Below are positions 1-6,067 of a stretch of 11,073 nt of DNA, one piece after another. The DNA is from Candidatus Iainarchaeum sp. GTDB lineage: Archaea > Iainarchaeota > Iainarchaeia > Iainarchaeales > JAFCFF01. The notes below the pieces were generated by a model. That model had not been told where the DNA came from. It made no database searches and worked only from the letters and a program-made list of their open reading frames with translations. Position 1 is the first letter of the stretch. Each line of letters begins with the position of its first letter. The stretch spans positions 1-11,073 of the forward strand of contig JAFCFF010000017.1 in NCBI GenBank assembly GCA_017608775.1, written 5' to 3'. A program made the translations under genes and the position numbers.

Positions 1-25
1 TTTGGTAGAAAATAATAGTGTATAA

Positions 26-31
26 TGAGGT
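26..31 (+). promoter_or_regulatory. Shine-Dalgarno-like site deciding the start of the aminopeptidase gene
   Basis: TGAGGT lies 7 nt before the ATG at 39 and can pair with the 3' end of archaeal 16S rRNA (CACCTCC type). It overlaps the first codons that a GTG start at 18 would use, so it argues for ATG 39 as the true start. Confidence 0.6.
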
Positions 32-38
32 AGTTTTT

Positions 39-953
39 ATGGATGCTTTGGGATGTGTTGAGGAATACCTGAAAGATGTTGGAAACCCTAAAGAGGATTT
101 GGAGTTTTTTTTCTCAAGGATAGAAAAACTGTTCAAGGAAAGACAAACATATCTTGAGATTGCTGAGGAAATGGAATCTCTTTTTAGAAAAAGGGGATAT
201 GAGCTTGCCTTCCCCATAAACCTGTCAAGAAACAACGAGGCTGCTCATTACTCTCCTAGCTTTGGGGATGGACGAAAACTAGGGGAAGACTTGGTTAAGG
301 TTGACATTGGTCTGCATAAGCAAGGACATGTGATAGACTGTGCAAGAAGCTTTGACTTAAGCAAGGAGGGAAAGTTTAAGGAAATTATAGAGGCAACAAA
401 GGATGCCCTGAAAAACGCTGTCAAGGAGGCTGATGTGGGAAAAAAAGTCTCAGATATTGGAAAAACCATAGAGGAGATAATTTCCTCTTATAACCTAAGA
501 CCAGTAGTAAACCTGGGGGGGCATGGTCTGGGAAGGTTTTCAATACATGAAAAACCATTTATTCCAAATATAGAAAAGTTTGAGGACCTGATAGAGGACA
601 ACTCCGTCTTTGCCATAGAGCCATTTGCAACTGATGGGCTTGGCTTTGTTAGGGAGGGGAATCTTGTAACGATATTTGGTTTTGAAAACGAGAAACCGTT
701 AAGAAATAACCTGGCAAGAAAAATGCTTGAGAAAATAAGGGAAAGAAAAAAACTTCCTTTCTCAGAGAGATGGATAATGGTGAAGGGCGATATAAGGGAA
801 AAAATGGCGCTAAAGGAACTTACTGACAAAGGGGTTTTTAAGTCATATCCTTTGTTGTCAGAGGAGAGGGAGAAAATCGTGTCCCAGTGTGAAACAACAG
901 TTGTTATCAAAGAAGGAAAGAAAAAAACAGTGTTTGAAACATGGAGATATTAA
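39..953 (+). CDS. map: Type 2 methionine aminopeptidase
   Basis: This cytosolic dinuclear metalloprotease removes the initiator methionine from new proteins. From ATG 39 it is 304 residues, near the family's usual length of about 295-300. An upstream in-frame GTG at 18 is possible but disfavoured by the ribosome site at 26-31. The pita-bread metal ligands are all visible: D89 (VDIG), D100 (VIDCA), H162 (GGHGLG), E194 (AIEPF) and E285 (QCETT). The substrate histidines H70 (AAHYS) and H170 (IHEKP) are also present. The helical insert of about 60 residues after E194 marks type 2, the archaeal and eukaryotic form. The last ligand sits in CETT rather than the common FEHT. The gene overlaps the next one by 13 nt, so they are probably co-transcribed. 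The function is secure from the family motifs. Confidence 0.95.
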   Translation: MDALGCVEEYLKDVGNPKEDLEFFFSRIEKLFKERQTYLEIAEEMESLFRKRGYELAFPINLSRNNEAAHYSPSFGDGRKLGEDLVKVDIGLHKQGHVIDCARSFDLSKEGKFKEIIEATKDALKNAVKEADVGKKVSDIGKTIEEIISSYNLRPVVNLGGHGLGRFSIHEKPFIPNIEKFEDLIEDNSVFAIEPFATDGLGFVREGNLVTIFGFENEKPLRNNLARKMLEKIRERKKLPFSERWIMVKGDIREKMALKELTDKGVFKSYPLLSEEREKIVSQCETTVVIKEGKKKTVFETWRY

Positions 954-1747
954 AACAGGAAGAGATAACAATTGGGTTTGTTTCTTTTGTTCTTTCTTTG
1001 GTTGCGTTGTTTTTTTATGGGTTTTCTGGTTTCTCTTTAACAGGTTTTTTAACCACAGAGGCTTTCCCAAAAAACATAAACTTGGGAAGTCTGATTTTCT
1101 TTTTGATGATTTTGGCTCTTGTATTTGTTTGTTATTTTATATTTGGCTACAAGTTTACAGGAAATATAAAAAGCATGAGAATTTTTCTTGTTTTTGCTTT
1201 CATAAATTCCCTGATATTTCTTATCTTCACAAGGGAGAACCTGTGGATAAAAATTCCTTTTTCTCTTTCCCTGGTGCTTGCTGGTTTTGTTGCCTTTAGA
1301 AATGCTGAAGCAGTTGATGAAATAAAGAGCCTTAACTTCTCTAGAGTTTTGGGATATGGAAGAAACATCGCGATGATCATTGTTCTTATTTCTATTTTGG
1401 GAGTTTTGGGATTTTGCTTTTTTAACAAAGAGGCAATAAGCAACAATTTTGAGGGAGCTTTCATAGAAAGATTTCTTCCCGAGCCCAAGGAACTTGTAAA
1501 AATACCAGAAGGTGTGGACCGGTCGTTGGTTGAAAAAGAACTTGAGGGTTTTGGCACAGAGGAAGTTAAAAAAAGCCTGGAGGAGATGTTTCCAAACTAT
1601 AAAAATATAAAAGCAAACTTTTGGCTTTTTGCTTTCTTAATATCTTGGTTGCTGATTTCCATAGCTTTCACAGTAATTTTTGTGCCTGCCTTTATCGTGT
1701 TTTGTCTTATAGCAAGAAATTTTGTTAGGGAAGAAAATCAAGAATAA
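941..1747 (+). CDS. Polytopic membrane protein of unknown function
   Basis: I do not recognise a family. The 268-residue product has about six to seven predicted membrane segments, at roughly residues 10-33, 48-70, 80-96, 103-118, 140-161 and a long hydrophobic stretch at 225-258 that may be one or two passes. A charged loop of about 60 residues (162-224), rich in Glu, Lys and Pro, separates the fifth segment from the last. There is no signal peptidase site, catalytic motif or repeated helix motif that I can name. The start ATG lies inside the 3' end of the aminopeptidase gene (13-nt overlap, different frame), which points to translational coupling. The gene is followed by a T-rich hairpin and tRNA-Arg. 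It is real on length, hydropathy and codon pattern; the function is open. Confidence 0.8.
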   Translation: MEILKQEEITIGFVSFVLSLVALFFYGFSGFSLTGFLTTEAFPKNINLGSLIFFLMILALVFVCYFIFGYKFTGNIKSMRIFLVFAFINSLIFLIFTRENLWIKIPFSLSLVLAGFVAFRNAEAVDEIKSLNFSRVLGYGRNIAMIIVLISILGVLGFCFFNKEAISNNFEGAFIERFLPEPKELVKIPEGVDRSLVEKELEGFGTEEVKKSLEEMFPNYKNIKANFWLFAFLISWLLISIAFTVIFVPAFIVFCLIARNFVREENQE

Positions 1748-1759
1748 GAAAAGACAAAC

Positions 1760-1793
1760 AAAGAAAAGGGTTTTTAGATTTCTTTTCTTTTTT
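1760..1793 (+). terminator. T-rich hairpin after the membrane-protein gene
   Basis: A 9-bp inverted repeat, AAAGAAAAG (1760-1768) against CTTTTCTTT (1782-1790), has a 13-nt loop and runs into a T tract. It sits 12 nt past the stop codon and just before tRNA-Arg. It may end the upstream transcript. The T-rich loop could also serve as part of the tRNA promoter. Confidence 0.4.
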
Positions 1794-1800
1794 ATTTTAA

Positions 1801-1872
1801 AGGCCTGTGGTGTAAGGGATAGCACAGAGGCTTGCGGAGCCTCTAATCCGGGTTCGAATCCCGGCAGGCCTA
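1801..1872 (+). tRNA. tRNA-Arg(GCG)
   Basis: The acceptor stem is AGGCCTG (1801-1807) with CAGGCCT (1865-1871), and the discriminator is A1872. The D stem is GTGT/GCAC, the anticodon stem GAGGC/GCCTC, and the T arm CCGGG-TTCGAAT-CCCGG. The anticodon GCG (1834-1836) reads CGC and, by wobble, CGT. There is no intron and no encoded CCA. It is convergent with the RuBisCO gene, with about 50 nt between them. The unusual A1:U72 pair is supported by perfect 7-bp pairing. Confidence 0.95.
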
Positions 1873-1891
1873 TTTTATTTTTGTGTTTGTT

Positions 1892-1907
1892 GAAAAAATA
1901 AAAAAAT
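1892..1907 (-). terminator. Oligo-T terminator for the RuBisCO transcript
   Basis: On the minus strand, just past the RuBisCO stop codon, there are two T6 runs separated by TA (1893-1898 and 1901-1906). Archaeal RNA polymerase stops at such oligo-T tracts without a hairpin. The site lies between two convergent genes. Confidence 0.45.
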
Positions 1908-1923
1908 ATAAAACAATTAGAGA

Positions 1924-3309
1924 CTATGCTCTTGGTCTGAAGCAGCCCCAATGTTTCAAAGCAATTTTAAGCTCCTTGTGTTTTTTTGCATAGTTGTTGA
2001 GAGAAATTTTTTTCATACATGCATCGACTGCTTGCCTTGCTGCAATGGTTCCAGCCCTGCTACCAAGAGGGTGCCCATGAATCCCCCCACCAAACTGTAT
2101 GCCAACATCAACACCAAAATTTTTTATGATTTCTGGAACAAGTCCTGGATGTAATCCGCCAGAGGAAATAGCAAGTACTGGTTTAATGTTATAAAAGTTT
2201 TGTTCAAAGATTCTTTGTTTTTGGGTTAGGTATTTTGTAATTTTTGGTATTTTGTTGTACTTAATTCCCTTTGTTTTTTTAGATTCTGTGACTGCCTGGC
2301 TTGCCTTGACCTCGGCTAGTTCCCCATGCATCTTACCAACCGCTGTGCCGATATGGAACTGATCCCCCCCTGCCAATCTCACTAACTTTGAGAGCACATT
2401 CATAGATATGCCATGTAATGGGTTTCTGGTAAAAGCAGCATGCATGCATCTATGAACATGAATCGGAACCCTTATGTTTTCTCTTAGCTCTTTTAGCGCA
2501 GAAAATCCAGAAGTTATAACATCCATCATCACAGCATTTGCCCCAACCTCAATAAGCTTTTCTGCTCTCTCAATCATTTTTGTTGTATTGTGTGTGACAT
2601 TTACCGTATAAAGCACTTGTTTTCCTGTTTCTGACTTTACCTTATCCAGTGCCTCCATCATATAGACCAAACGATCCTCAACCGGGCAAATTTTTCCTTG
2701 GTTTGTAAGCGTTTCATCATCCTTTATGTGATCTATTCCTCCGAGACCTACCTCATAGCCAATCTTTGCTGTATTTTTTGGTGTTAGCCCAACCTTTGGT
2801 TTTATTATTGTCCCAACATGTGGCCTTCTTTTTTTTGTTGTGCCAACAATTTTTCTTATCCCATTCAAACCAAATCTAGGGCCCTTGAAAGAACCAATAT
2901 ATTTTTTTGGAAGCCTTATATCAAGAAGCTTAACGTTTTTTATTGCTTTTAACCCAAATAAATTTCCGGCAACAACACTAAACAGTTGAGGAATATTTCC
3001 TGGTTCAAACAACTCAATAGGAAAAGCAACCAGCACAAAATTTCCCCTTACATCTATTACCCTACCTGCAAACCTCCAAACTCTTTTTGTCTCTGTTGTC
3101 ACATGGGTCCAAGTACCTATGCTACCCTCAGCCGCAATTGCCGCACCAATATGTTTTGGAGACTGCCCTTGGCTACTCTCAACATAATAATAACATATTA
3201 TCCAGTCCTCGGGGTTGATTTCCCCTCCTATATCAACAAACTCATAAAAAGTTCTGTTTATTTCTTGTTTTGTTTCCTCATACTCCCCAAACTCTATTAT
3301 TTTTTCCAT
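1924..3309 (-). CDS. rbcL: Form III ribulose-1,5-bisphosphate carboxylase/oxygenase
   Basis: This enzyme adds CO2 to ribulose-1,5-bisphosphate to give two 3-phosphoglycerate. In archaea, Form III normally uses RuBP made from AMP by AMP phosphorylase and ribose-1,5-bisphosphate isomerase. The 461-residue product keeps the active site: E61, T66-W67 (GTWT), N116, K170 and K172 (IKPK), K196-D198-E199 (KDDE, where K196 is the carbamylated lysine), H286-R287, H319, loop-6 K326 (VGKMHGE), S383-G384-G385 and G407-G408. GTWT and KDDE rule out Form II and II/III, which show TGTN and KNDE, and the HAAFTRNP stretch matches Thermococcus-type Form III. It is therefore not a RuBisCO-like protein. The length is slightly above the usual 440 or so because of a longer N-terminus. 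No AMP phosphorylase or isomerase gene is in the window. It is divergent from a SpoIIM-family gene. Subform III-a, -b or -c is unresolved. Confidence 0.95.
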   Translation of the reverse strand: MEKIIEFGEYEETKQEINRTFYEFVDIGGEINPEDWIICYYYVESSQGQSPKHIGAAIAAEGSIGTWTHVTTETKRVWRFAGRVIDVRGNFVLVAFPIELFEPGNIPQLFSVVAGNLFGLKAIKNVKLLDIRLPKKYIGSFKGPRFGLNGIRKIVGTTKKRRPHVGTIIKPKVGLTPKNTAKIGYEVGLGGIDHIKDDETLTNQGKICPVEDRLVYMMEALDKVKSETGKQVLYTVNVTHNTTKMIERAEKLIEVGANAVMMDVITSGFSALKELRENIRVPIHVHRCMHAAFTRNPLHGISMNVLSKLVRLAGGDQFHIGTAVGKMHGELAEVKASQAVTESKKTKGIKYNKIPKITKYLTQKQRIFEQNFYNIKPVLAISSGGLHPGLVPEIIKNFGVDVGIQFGGGIHGHPLGSRAGTIAARQAVDACMKKISLNNYAKKHKELKIALKHWGCFRPRA

Positions 3310-3364
3310 GTTTTTCGTCTCAGTTAATATTTTTGATTTTTGTTTTGATAAGAATGTGTTTGGT

Positions 3365-3379
3365 ATGAAAACTTTTCAT
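3365..3379. promoter_or_regulatory. Perfect 15-bp palindrome, candidate operator for RuBisCO
   Basis: ATGAAAA (3365-3371), a central C, then TTTTCAT (3373-3379) form an exact inverted repeat in the divergent control region. On the RuBisCO strand it lies directly downstream of a TATA-like box, where initiation would occur, so a bound dimer could block transcription. An operator role is inference from position and symmetry. Confidence 0.4.
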
Positions 3380-3381
3380 TT

Positions 3382-3391
3382 AGTATAAAAT
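3382..3391 (-). promoter_or_regulatory. TATA-like box for RuBisCO
   Basis: Read on the minus strand this is ATTTTATACT, a fair archaeal TATA box. It would place the start site near 3360 and give a leader of about 50 nt before ATG 3309. An alternative AT-rich box at 3325-3334 is too close to the ATG. Confidence 0.4.
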
Positions 3392-3449
3392 AGCTTTTTT
3401 ATTTTTAAATGTTTGTTAAGATATAGCGGAAGATACCTTCAGAAAAAAT

Positions 3450-3460
3450 TTTTAATAAGG
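3450..3460 (+). promoter_or_regulatory. TATA box for the SpoIIM-family gene
   Basis: TTTTAATAAGG is centred about 24 nt before ATG 3478, the spacing expected for a nearly leaderless mRNA. The same 11-mer occurs before the Kef-type gene. Confidence 0.5.
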
Positions 3461-3477
3461 AAGACATTTATTAATAC

Positions 3478-4383
3478 ATGCTAGATGCCCTAGTTGATCC
3501 TAATCAGATAGCACGTGGAAAAACAAGTGCTTTGTTTAGGCTTTTTATAATTGCGTTTATAGCAAGCCTTGTTTCCATAGCCATAATGGCAAGAACCTTT
3601 ACAGAACACACTGGTGTTCTAGCAAATGCATTTATATTGATAGTTTTTTTGCCAATGATTCACCGTATTTTTGTCTTAGAAAGAGGAAAGGAAATAATAC
3701 TGATGAGTTTTAAAAGATATAGTTTTTTTGGGTTTATTTTAAGACATAAAATTCTTATAATAACTTACCTAATACTCTTGCTAGGGGTTGCCTTTGGCTT
3801 TGCAACAGGCTATGTTGTGTTTGGTAAGGCAAGTCCAAGCCTTTTCAAAAGCCAGATAAATGTGTTGTCACAGACAGAGGCTGTCAAAAAGGAGAGCCTA
3901 CCTGTTACCGGTGCTACAGCGGGAGAGATAAGCGAGACTGCAAAGAAAGAACAAGAAGTTGCGGGGAAAGAAAAAAAGAAGTTTTGGATGGTGTTTTTCT
4001 TTCTTTTGAAAAACAACATAACTGTTGTAACAATAGCAATACTTCTAAGTTTTTTATATGCAAGTGGTGGTTTGTTTCTTATATTTTGGAACGCTTCAAT
4101 ACTCGGGGTTTTGCTTGGCTACGAGGTTGTGAGAACACAAGGAATTTTTACTGCCCTATATAATTTCATTCTTATTCTTCCTCATGGAATGTTTGAGATG
4201 GTTGGTTACTTTGTCGGCGGAATTGCTGGAACTGTCCTAAGCATGGCGTTATTTGAAATTAAGGAAAGAGGAGAGGCATCTTATATACTTGTGATGGACA
4301 CCTTGTGGCTTGTTTTATTGGCAGCACTGTTTATTTTAATAGGGGCTTGCATAGAAGCCCTGCTTATATCCCATATTCTTTAG
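3478..4383 (+). CDS. SpoIIM-family (stage II sporulation protein M-like) integral membrane protein
   Basis: The 301-residue product has hydrophobic segments at about 18-38, 47-63, 92-114, 181-203, 206-214, 223-255 and 271-299. The C-terminal half carries the SpoIIM signature: an NN pair (179-180) before a helix, GGLFLIFWNASILG (197-210), PHGMFE (235-240) followed by a Gly-rich helix, and a late membrane glutamate E293 (ACIEAL). A charged soluble stretch at 116-168, rich in Lys, Glu and Ala, separates the first three helices from this core. In sporulating bacteria SpoIIM takes part in septal peptidoglycan degradation; archaea carry many relatives without sporulation, and their role is not known, so no function is claimed. 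It is transcribed divergently from RuBisCO and ends in a T6 tract. Confidence 0.8.
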   Translation: MLDALVDPNQIARGKTSALFRLFIIAFIASLVSIAIMARTFTEHTGVLANAFILIVFLPMIHRIFVLERGKEIILMSFKRYSFFGFILRHKILIITYLILLLGVAFGFATGYVVFGKASPSLFKSQINVLSQTEAVKKESLPVTGATAGEISETAKKEQEVAGKEKKKFWMVFFFLLKNNITVVTIAILLSFLYASGGLFLIFWNASILGVLLGYEVVRTQGIFTALYNFILILPHGMFEMVGYFVGGIAGTVLSMALFEIKERGEASYILVMDTLWLVLLAALFILIGACIEALLISHIL

Positions 4384-4430
4384 TTTTTTGTTTGCTGGTT
4401 ATTTCAAAGATTCTTGTATTTTTAAAACAA

Positions 4431-4440
4431 GTTTATAAAA
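4431..4440 (+). promoter_or_regulatory. Possible promoter of the iMet-Asp-Lys tRNA array
   Basis: GTTTATAAAA, preceded by a purine-rich AAAACAA element, is the best TATA box between the SpoIIM-family stop and the first tRNA. It lies 52-61 nt ahead of tRNA-iMet, so the precursor would carry a leader of about 25 nt. The 108-nt gap holds nothing else I can name. Confidence 0.35.
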
Positions 4441-4491
4441 TTAATCTTTTTCTTTTTTATTGTAGATGGTTTTGTCTTTTCTTTGTTTTTA

Positions 4492-4564
4492 AGGGGAGTG
4501 GAGCAGTGGAGTGCTCGTCGGGCTCATAACCCGAAGGTCGCAGGTTCGAATCCTGCCTCCCCTA
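4492..4564 (+). tRNA. Initiator tRNA-Met(CAT)
   Basis: The acceptor is AGGGGAG (4492-4498) with CTCCCCT (4557-4563), and the discriminator is A4564. The anticodon CAT is at 4525-4527 in the loop CTCATAA. Two marks identify it as initiator rather than elongator: the A1:U72 first pair of archaeal initiators, and three consecutive G:C pairs (GGG/CCC) next to the anticodon loop. There is no intron and no CCA. Its 3' end is separated from tRNA-Asp by a single T, so it is processed from a shared precursor. Confidence 0.95.
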
Positions 4565-4565
4565 T

Positions 4566-4637
4566 GCCGCGTTGGTCTAGCGGTTATGATACCGCCCTGT
4601 CGAGGCGGTGACCCGGGTTCGAGTCCCGGACGCGGCG
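4566..4637 (+). tRNA. tRNA-Asp(GTC)
   Basis: The acceptor is GCCGCGT (4566-4572) with ACGCGGC (4630-4636), and the discriminator G4637 is the usual Asp identity base. The anticodon stem CCGCC/GGCGG encloses CTGTCGA, giving GTC (4599-4601). The T arm is CCGGG-TTCGAGT-CCCGG. The D stem has one G:U pair and a weak inner T:T opposition. It is the middle member of a three-tRNA array, with 1 nt before it and 3 nt after. Confidence 0.95.
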
Positions 4638-4640
4638 TTT

Positions 4641-4713
4641 GGGACCGTAGCTCAGCTGGAAGAGCACTAGGCTTTTAACCTAGGTGTCGCGGGTTCGAGT
4701 CCCGCCGGTCCCA
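4641..4713 (+). tRNA. tRNA-Lys(TTT)
   Basis: The acceptor is GGGACCG (4641-4647) with CGGTCCC (4706-4712), and the discriminator is A4713. The anticodon stem CTAGG/CCTAG holds the loop CTTTTAA with TTT at 4674-4676, reading AAA and AAG. This is a heavily used codon family in the lysine-rich gene at the right edge. It is the last member of the iMet-Asp-Lys array and is followed by a T5 run. Confidence 0.95.
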
Positions 4714-4729
4714 TTTTTAAGTTTTAGAT

Positions 4730-4740
4730 AATTTTAATAA
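4730..4740 (+). promoter_or_regulatory. TATA box for the Ile-Arg tRNA pair
   Basis: AATTTTAATAA is centred about 25 nt before the 5' end of tRNA-Ile at 4761, the standard archaeal tRNA promoter spacing. Confidence 0.5.
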
Positions 4741-4760
4741 CCCAAAAAATAAGTTATCCT

Positions 4761-4833
4761 GGGGGCATGGCTCAGTGGTTAGAGCGCTGGTCTTATAAAC
4801 CAGAGGTCCTGGGTTCGATTCCCAGTGCCCCCA
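4761..4833 (+). tRNA. tRNA-Ile(TAT)
   Basis: The acceptor is GGGGGCA (4761-4767) with TGCCCCC (4826-4832), and the discriminator A4833 is typical of Ile. The anticodon stem is CTGGT (4787-4791) with ACCAG (4799-4803). The loop CTTATAA puts TAT at 4794-4796, which reads ATA directly. Most archaea instead decode ATA with a CAT-anticodon tRNA-Ile whose C34 is changed to agmatidine by TiaS; UAU forms are known in only a few lineages, such as Nanoarchaeum and Korarchaeum. It is separated from the next tRNA by 7 nt, so the two are co-transcribed. Confidence 0.93.
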
Positions 4834-4840
4834 CTTATCA

Positions 4841-4912
4841 GGCCCTGTAGCTTAATGGATAGAGCACCGGCCTTCTAAGCCGGGAATCTGGGTTCGATTC
4901 CCAGCAGGGCCG
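4841..4912 (+). tRNA. tRNA-Arg(TCT)
   Basis: The acceptor is GGCCCTG (4841-4847) with CAGGGCC (4905-4911), and the discriminator is G4912. The anticodon stem CCGGC/GCCGG holds CTTCTAA with TCT at 4874-4876, reading AGA and AGG, the arginine codons that dominate the genes here. The T arm is CTGGG-TTCGATT-CCCAG. It is the second cistron of the Ile-Arg pair and is followed by oligo-T. Confidence 0.95.
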
Positions 4913-4927
4913 TTTTTAAGTTTTTTT
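4913..4927 (+). terminator. Oligo-T terminator after tRNA-Arg(TCT)
   Basis: A T5 run (4913-4917) and a T7 run (4921-4927) directly follow the tRNA 3' end, as expected for hairpin-independent archaeal termination. tRNA-Phe starts 15 nt later and might still be reached by readthrough. Confidence 0.45.
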
Positions 4928-4942
4928 GAAATTAAGGAATTA

Positions 4943-5014
4943 GGGGAGATAGCTCAGTGGTAGAGCACATGGCTGAAGACCATGGTGTCCCGGGTTCGAA
5001 TCCCGGTCTCCCCA
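4943..5014 (+). tRNA. tRNA-Phe(GAA)
   Basis: The acceptor is GGGGAGA (4943-4949) with TCTCCCC (5007-5013), and the discriminator is A5014. The anticodon stem CATGG/CCATG holds CTGAAGA with GAA at 4975-4977. The T arm is CCGGG-TTCGAAT-CCCGG. There is no intron and no CCA. Its own TATA box is weak (AT-rich 4921-4936). It is convergent with the next gene across about 52 nt. Confidence 0.95.
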
Positions 5015-5066
5015 CTCTGTTTTCCAAACTTGAAAAAATAGAAAATCAAGTGAAAGGCTTTCAAAA

Positions 5067-5963
5067 CTAGTTTTCAATAAGAAGAATTCCTGTGTCAAAG
5101 TTTAACATTTTTTTTCTTTTTTGCTTTCTTGAAATCTCATCCAAAAAAGCATCGATATGAGAAAGTAGTGGTTTTAGGTCTTTTATGGGTGTGGCAAAAA
5201 GCCATTCAAGAATGTATTGTTTTTCCTTTTTAGATATTTTTTTGAGATCAATCCTGTTCTTAAGAATTTTCTTTTTTATAAATATCTTTGCAGAACGTAG
5301 TGCGGTTTCCAAGGACTCAAAGCTTTTTCTGTTTTCTCTAAATGGATGAACATCTTGCAAGAACTCCTTCTCAAGCTGTAAAATAAAGTTTTTTTCTGAA
5401 AATAGGATTATCATGGCTTTTCCTCCTTCGTTTAGGAGTTTCTTTATGCTTAGTAGGATGTATGGGTTGTAAAGAGAAAGATTGTAAAAGGAATGTGGAA
5501 TAAGAATAAAGTCGTATTTCTCCCTCGAATACTTTGCAAAGTTCTCCCAAGCAGTATGAAAAAACTTTGAACATAGTGTCTTTGGGACTTTTTTTCTAAA
5601 GCTCTCAATCATTTGCTGGGATGAGGAAATATAATCTATTTTTATTTTTTTTCTCTTTTTTGGGCTCAAACCCAAAATTGTTTTCTTTGTTATCTCCCCA
5701 GAATCCTCAACAACTAAAACAAACAGTTTTTTCTTTGGTTTAAACTCCTCCTCGGAAAACTCCCTTATCTTTCCATATCTCTCTCTTTCTAACTCAATCT
5801 TCTCCATCATTCTTTTTCTTCTTAATGTATCCAACTTCTCAAAATTGAAAAGCGGAGTTATCTCATTTATAACCAGGCCCGGAAGGAGTTTGTCTTGCTT
5901 AAAAATCTTTAGCACTTTTGGAAAGATTTTCTCCTCTGGGGAAAAAGCATGTTTAGAAACCAT
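5067..5963 (-). CDS. Unknown protein with a degenerate class I methyltransferase-like core
   Basis: The 298-residue cytosolic protein is rich in Lys, Glu and Phe and has no signal peptide or membrane helix. Residues 79-187 suggest a Rossmann-like fold: a strand LFVLVVED (80-87), a central YDFILIPHSFY (150-160), then a helix and LLNEGGKAMIIL (176-187). The last resembles the 'L-x-x-G-G-x-hydrophobic' turn after strand 4 in SAM-dependent methyltransferases. The usual glycine-rich motif I (GxGxG) is absent, with VEDSGEI in its place, so SAM binding is doubtful. An N-terminal charged helix (about 44-75) and a basic helical C-terminus (225-287) flank this core. A ribosome-linked rRNA methyltransferase relative is possible but not shown. 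The start ATG 5963 has a TATA box at the right distance. The downstream convergent neighbour is tRNA-Phe. Confidence 0.6.
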   Translation of the reverse strand: MVSKHAFSPEEKIFPKVLKIFKQDKLLPGLVINEITPLFNFEKLDTLRRKRMMEKIELERERYGKIREFSEEEFKPKKKLFVLVVEDSGEITKKTILGLSPKKRKKIKIDYISSSQQMIESFRKKVPKTLCSKFFHTAWENFAKYSREKYDFILIPHSFYNLSLYNPYILLSIKKLLNEGGKAMIILFSEKNFILQLEKEFLQDVHPFRENRKSFESLETALRSAKIFIKKKILKNRIDLKKISKKEKQYILEWLFATPIKDLKPLLSHIDAFLDEISRKQKRKKMLNFDTGILLIEN

Positions 5964-5985
5964 GTTAACACTTAGCTACTTGGGT

Positions 5986-5999
5986 GATAAAGTATAACT
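5986..5999 (-). promoter_or_regulatory. TATA box for the methyltransferase-like gene
   Basis: On the minus strand this is AGTTATACTTTATC, 23-36 nt before ATG 5963, which predicts a leaderless or very short-leader mRNA and an independent promoter from the Kef-type gene upstream. Confidence 0.45.
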
Positions 6000-6067
6000 A
6001 TAAAAGAAAGGTCAAATAAAAAGTTTTTGTTTAATCTTTGGTTCAGAAAAACTTTAATGTTTTTCAG

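Noticed and set aside
18..38. GTG at 18 as start of the aminopeptidase
   Set aside because: The ribosome site at 26-31 points to ATG 39, and the extra seven residues are not part of the family's N-terminus.
889..1299. Plus-strand frame overlapping the aminopeptidase end and the membrane-protein gene
   Set aside because: It is in another frame of two better-supported genes, with a Phe- and Cys-rich product and no ribosome site.
1637..1951. Minus-strand open frame with GLPGFEPG-like sequence
   Set aside because: It is the antisense of tRNA-Arg(GCG) plus flanking low-complexity DNA, and it overlaps the real membrane-protein gene.
1924..3309. RuBisCO-like protein or Form II/III RuBisCO
   Set aside because: All catalytic residues are present, and GTWT and KDDE differ from the TGTN and KNDE seen in Form II and II/III.
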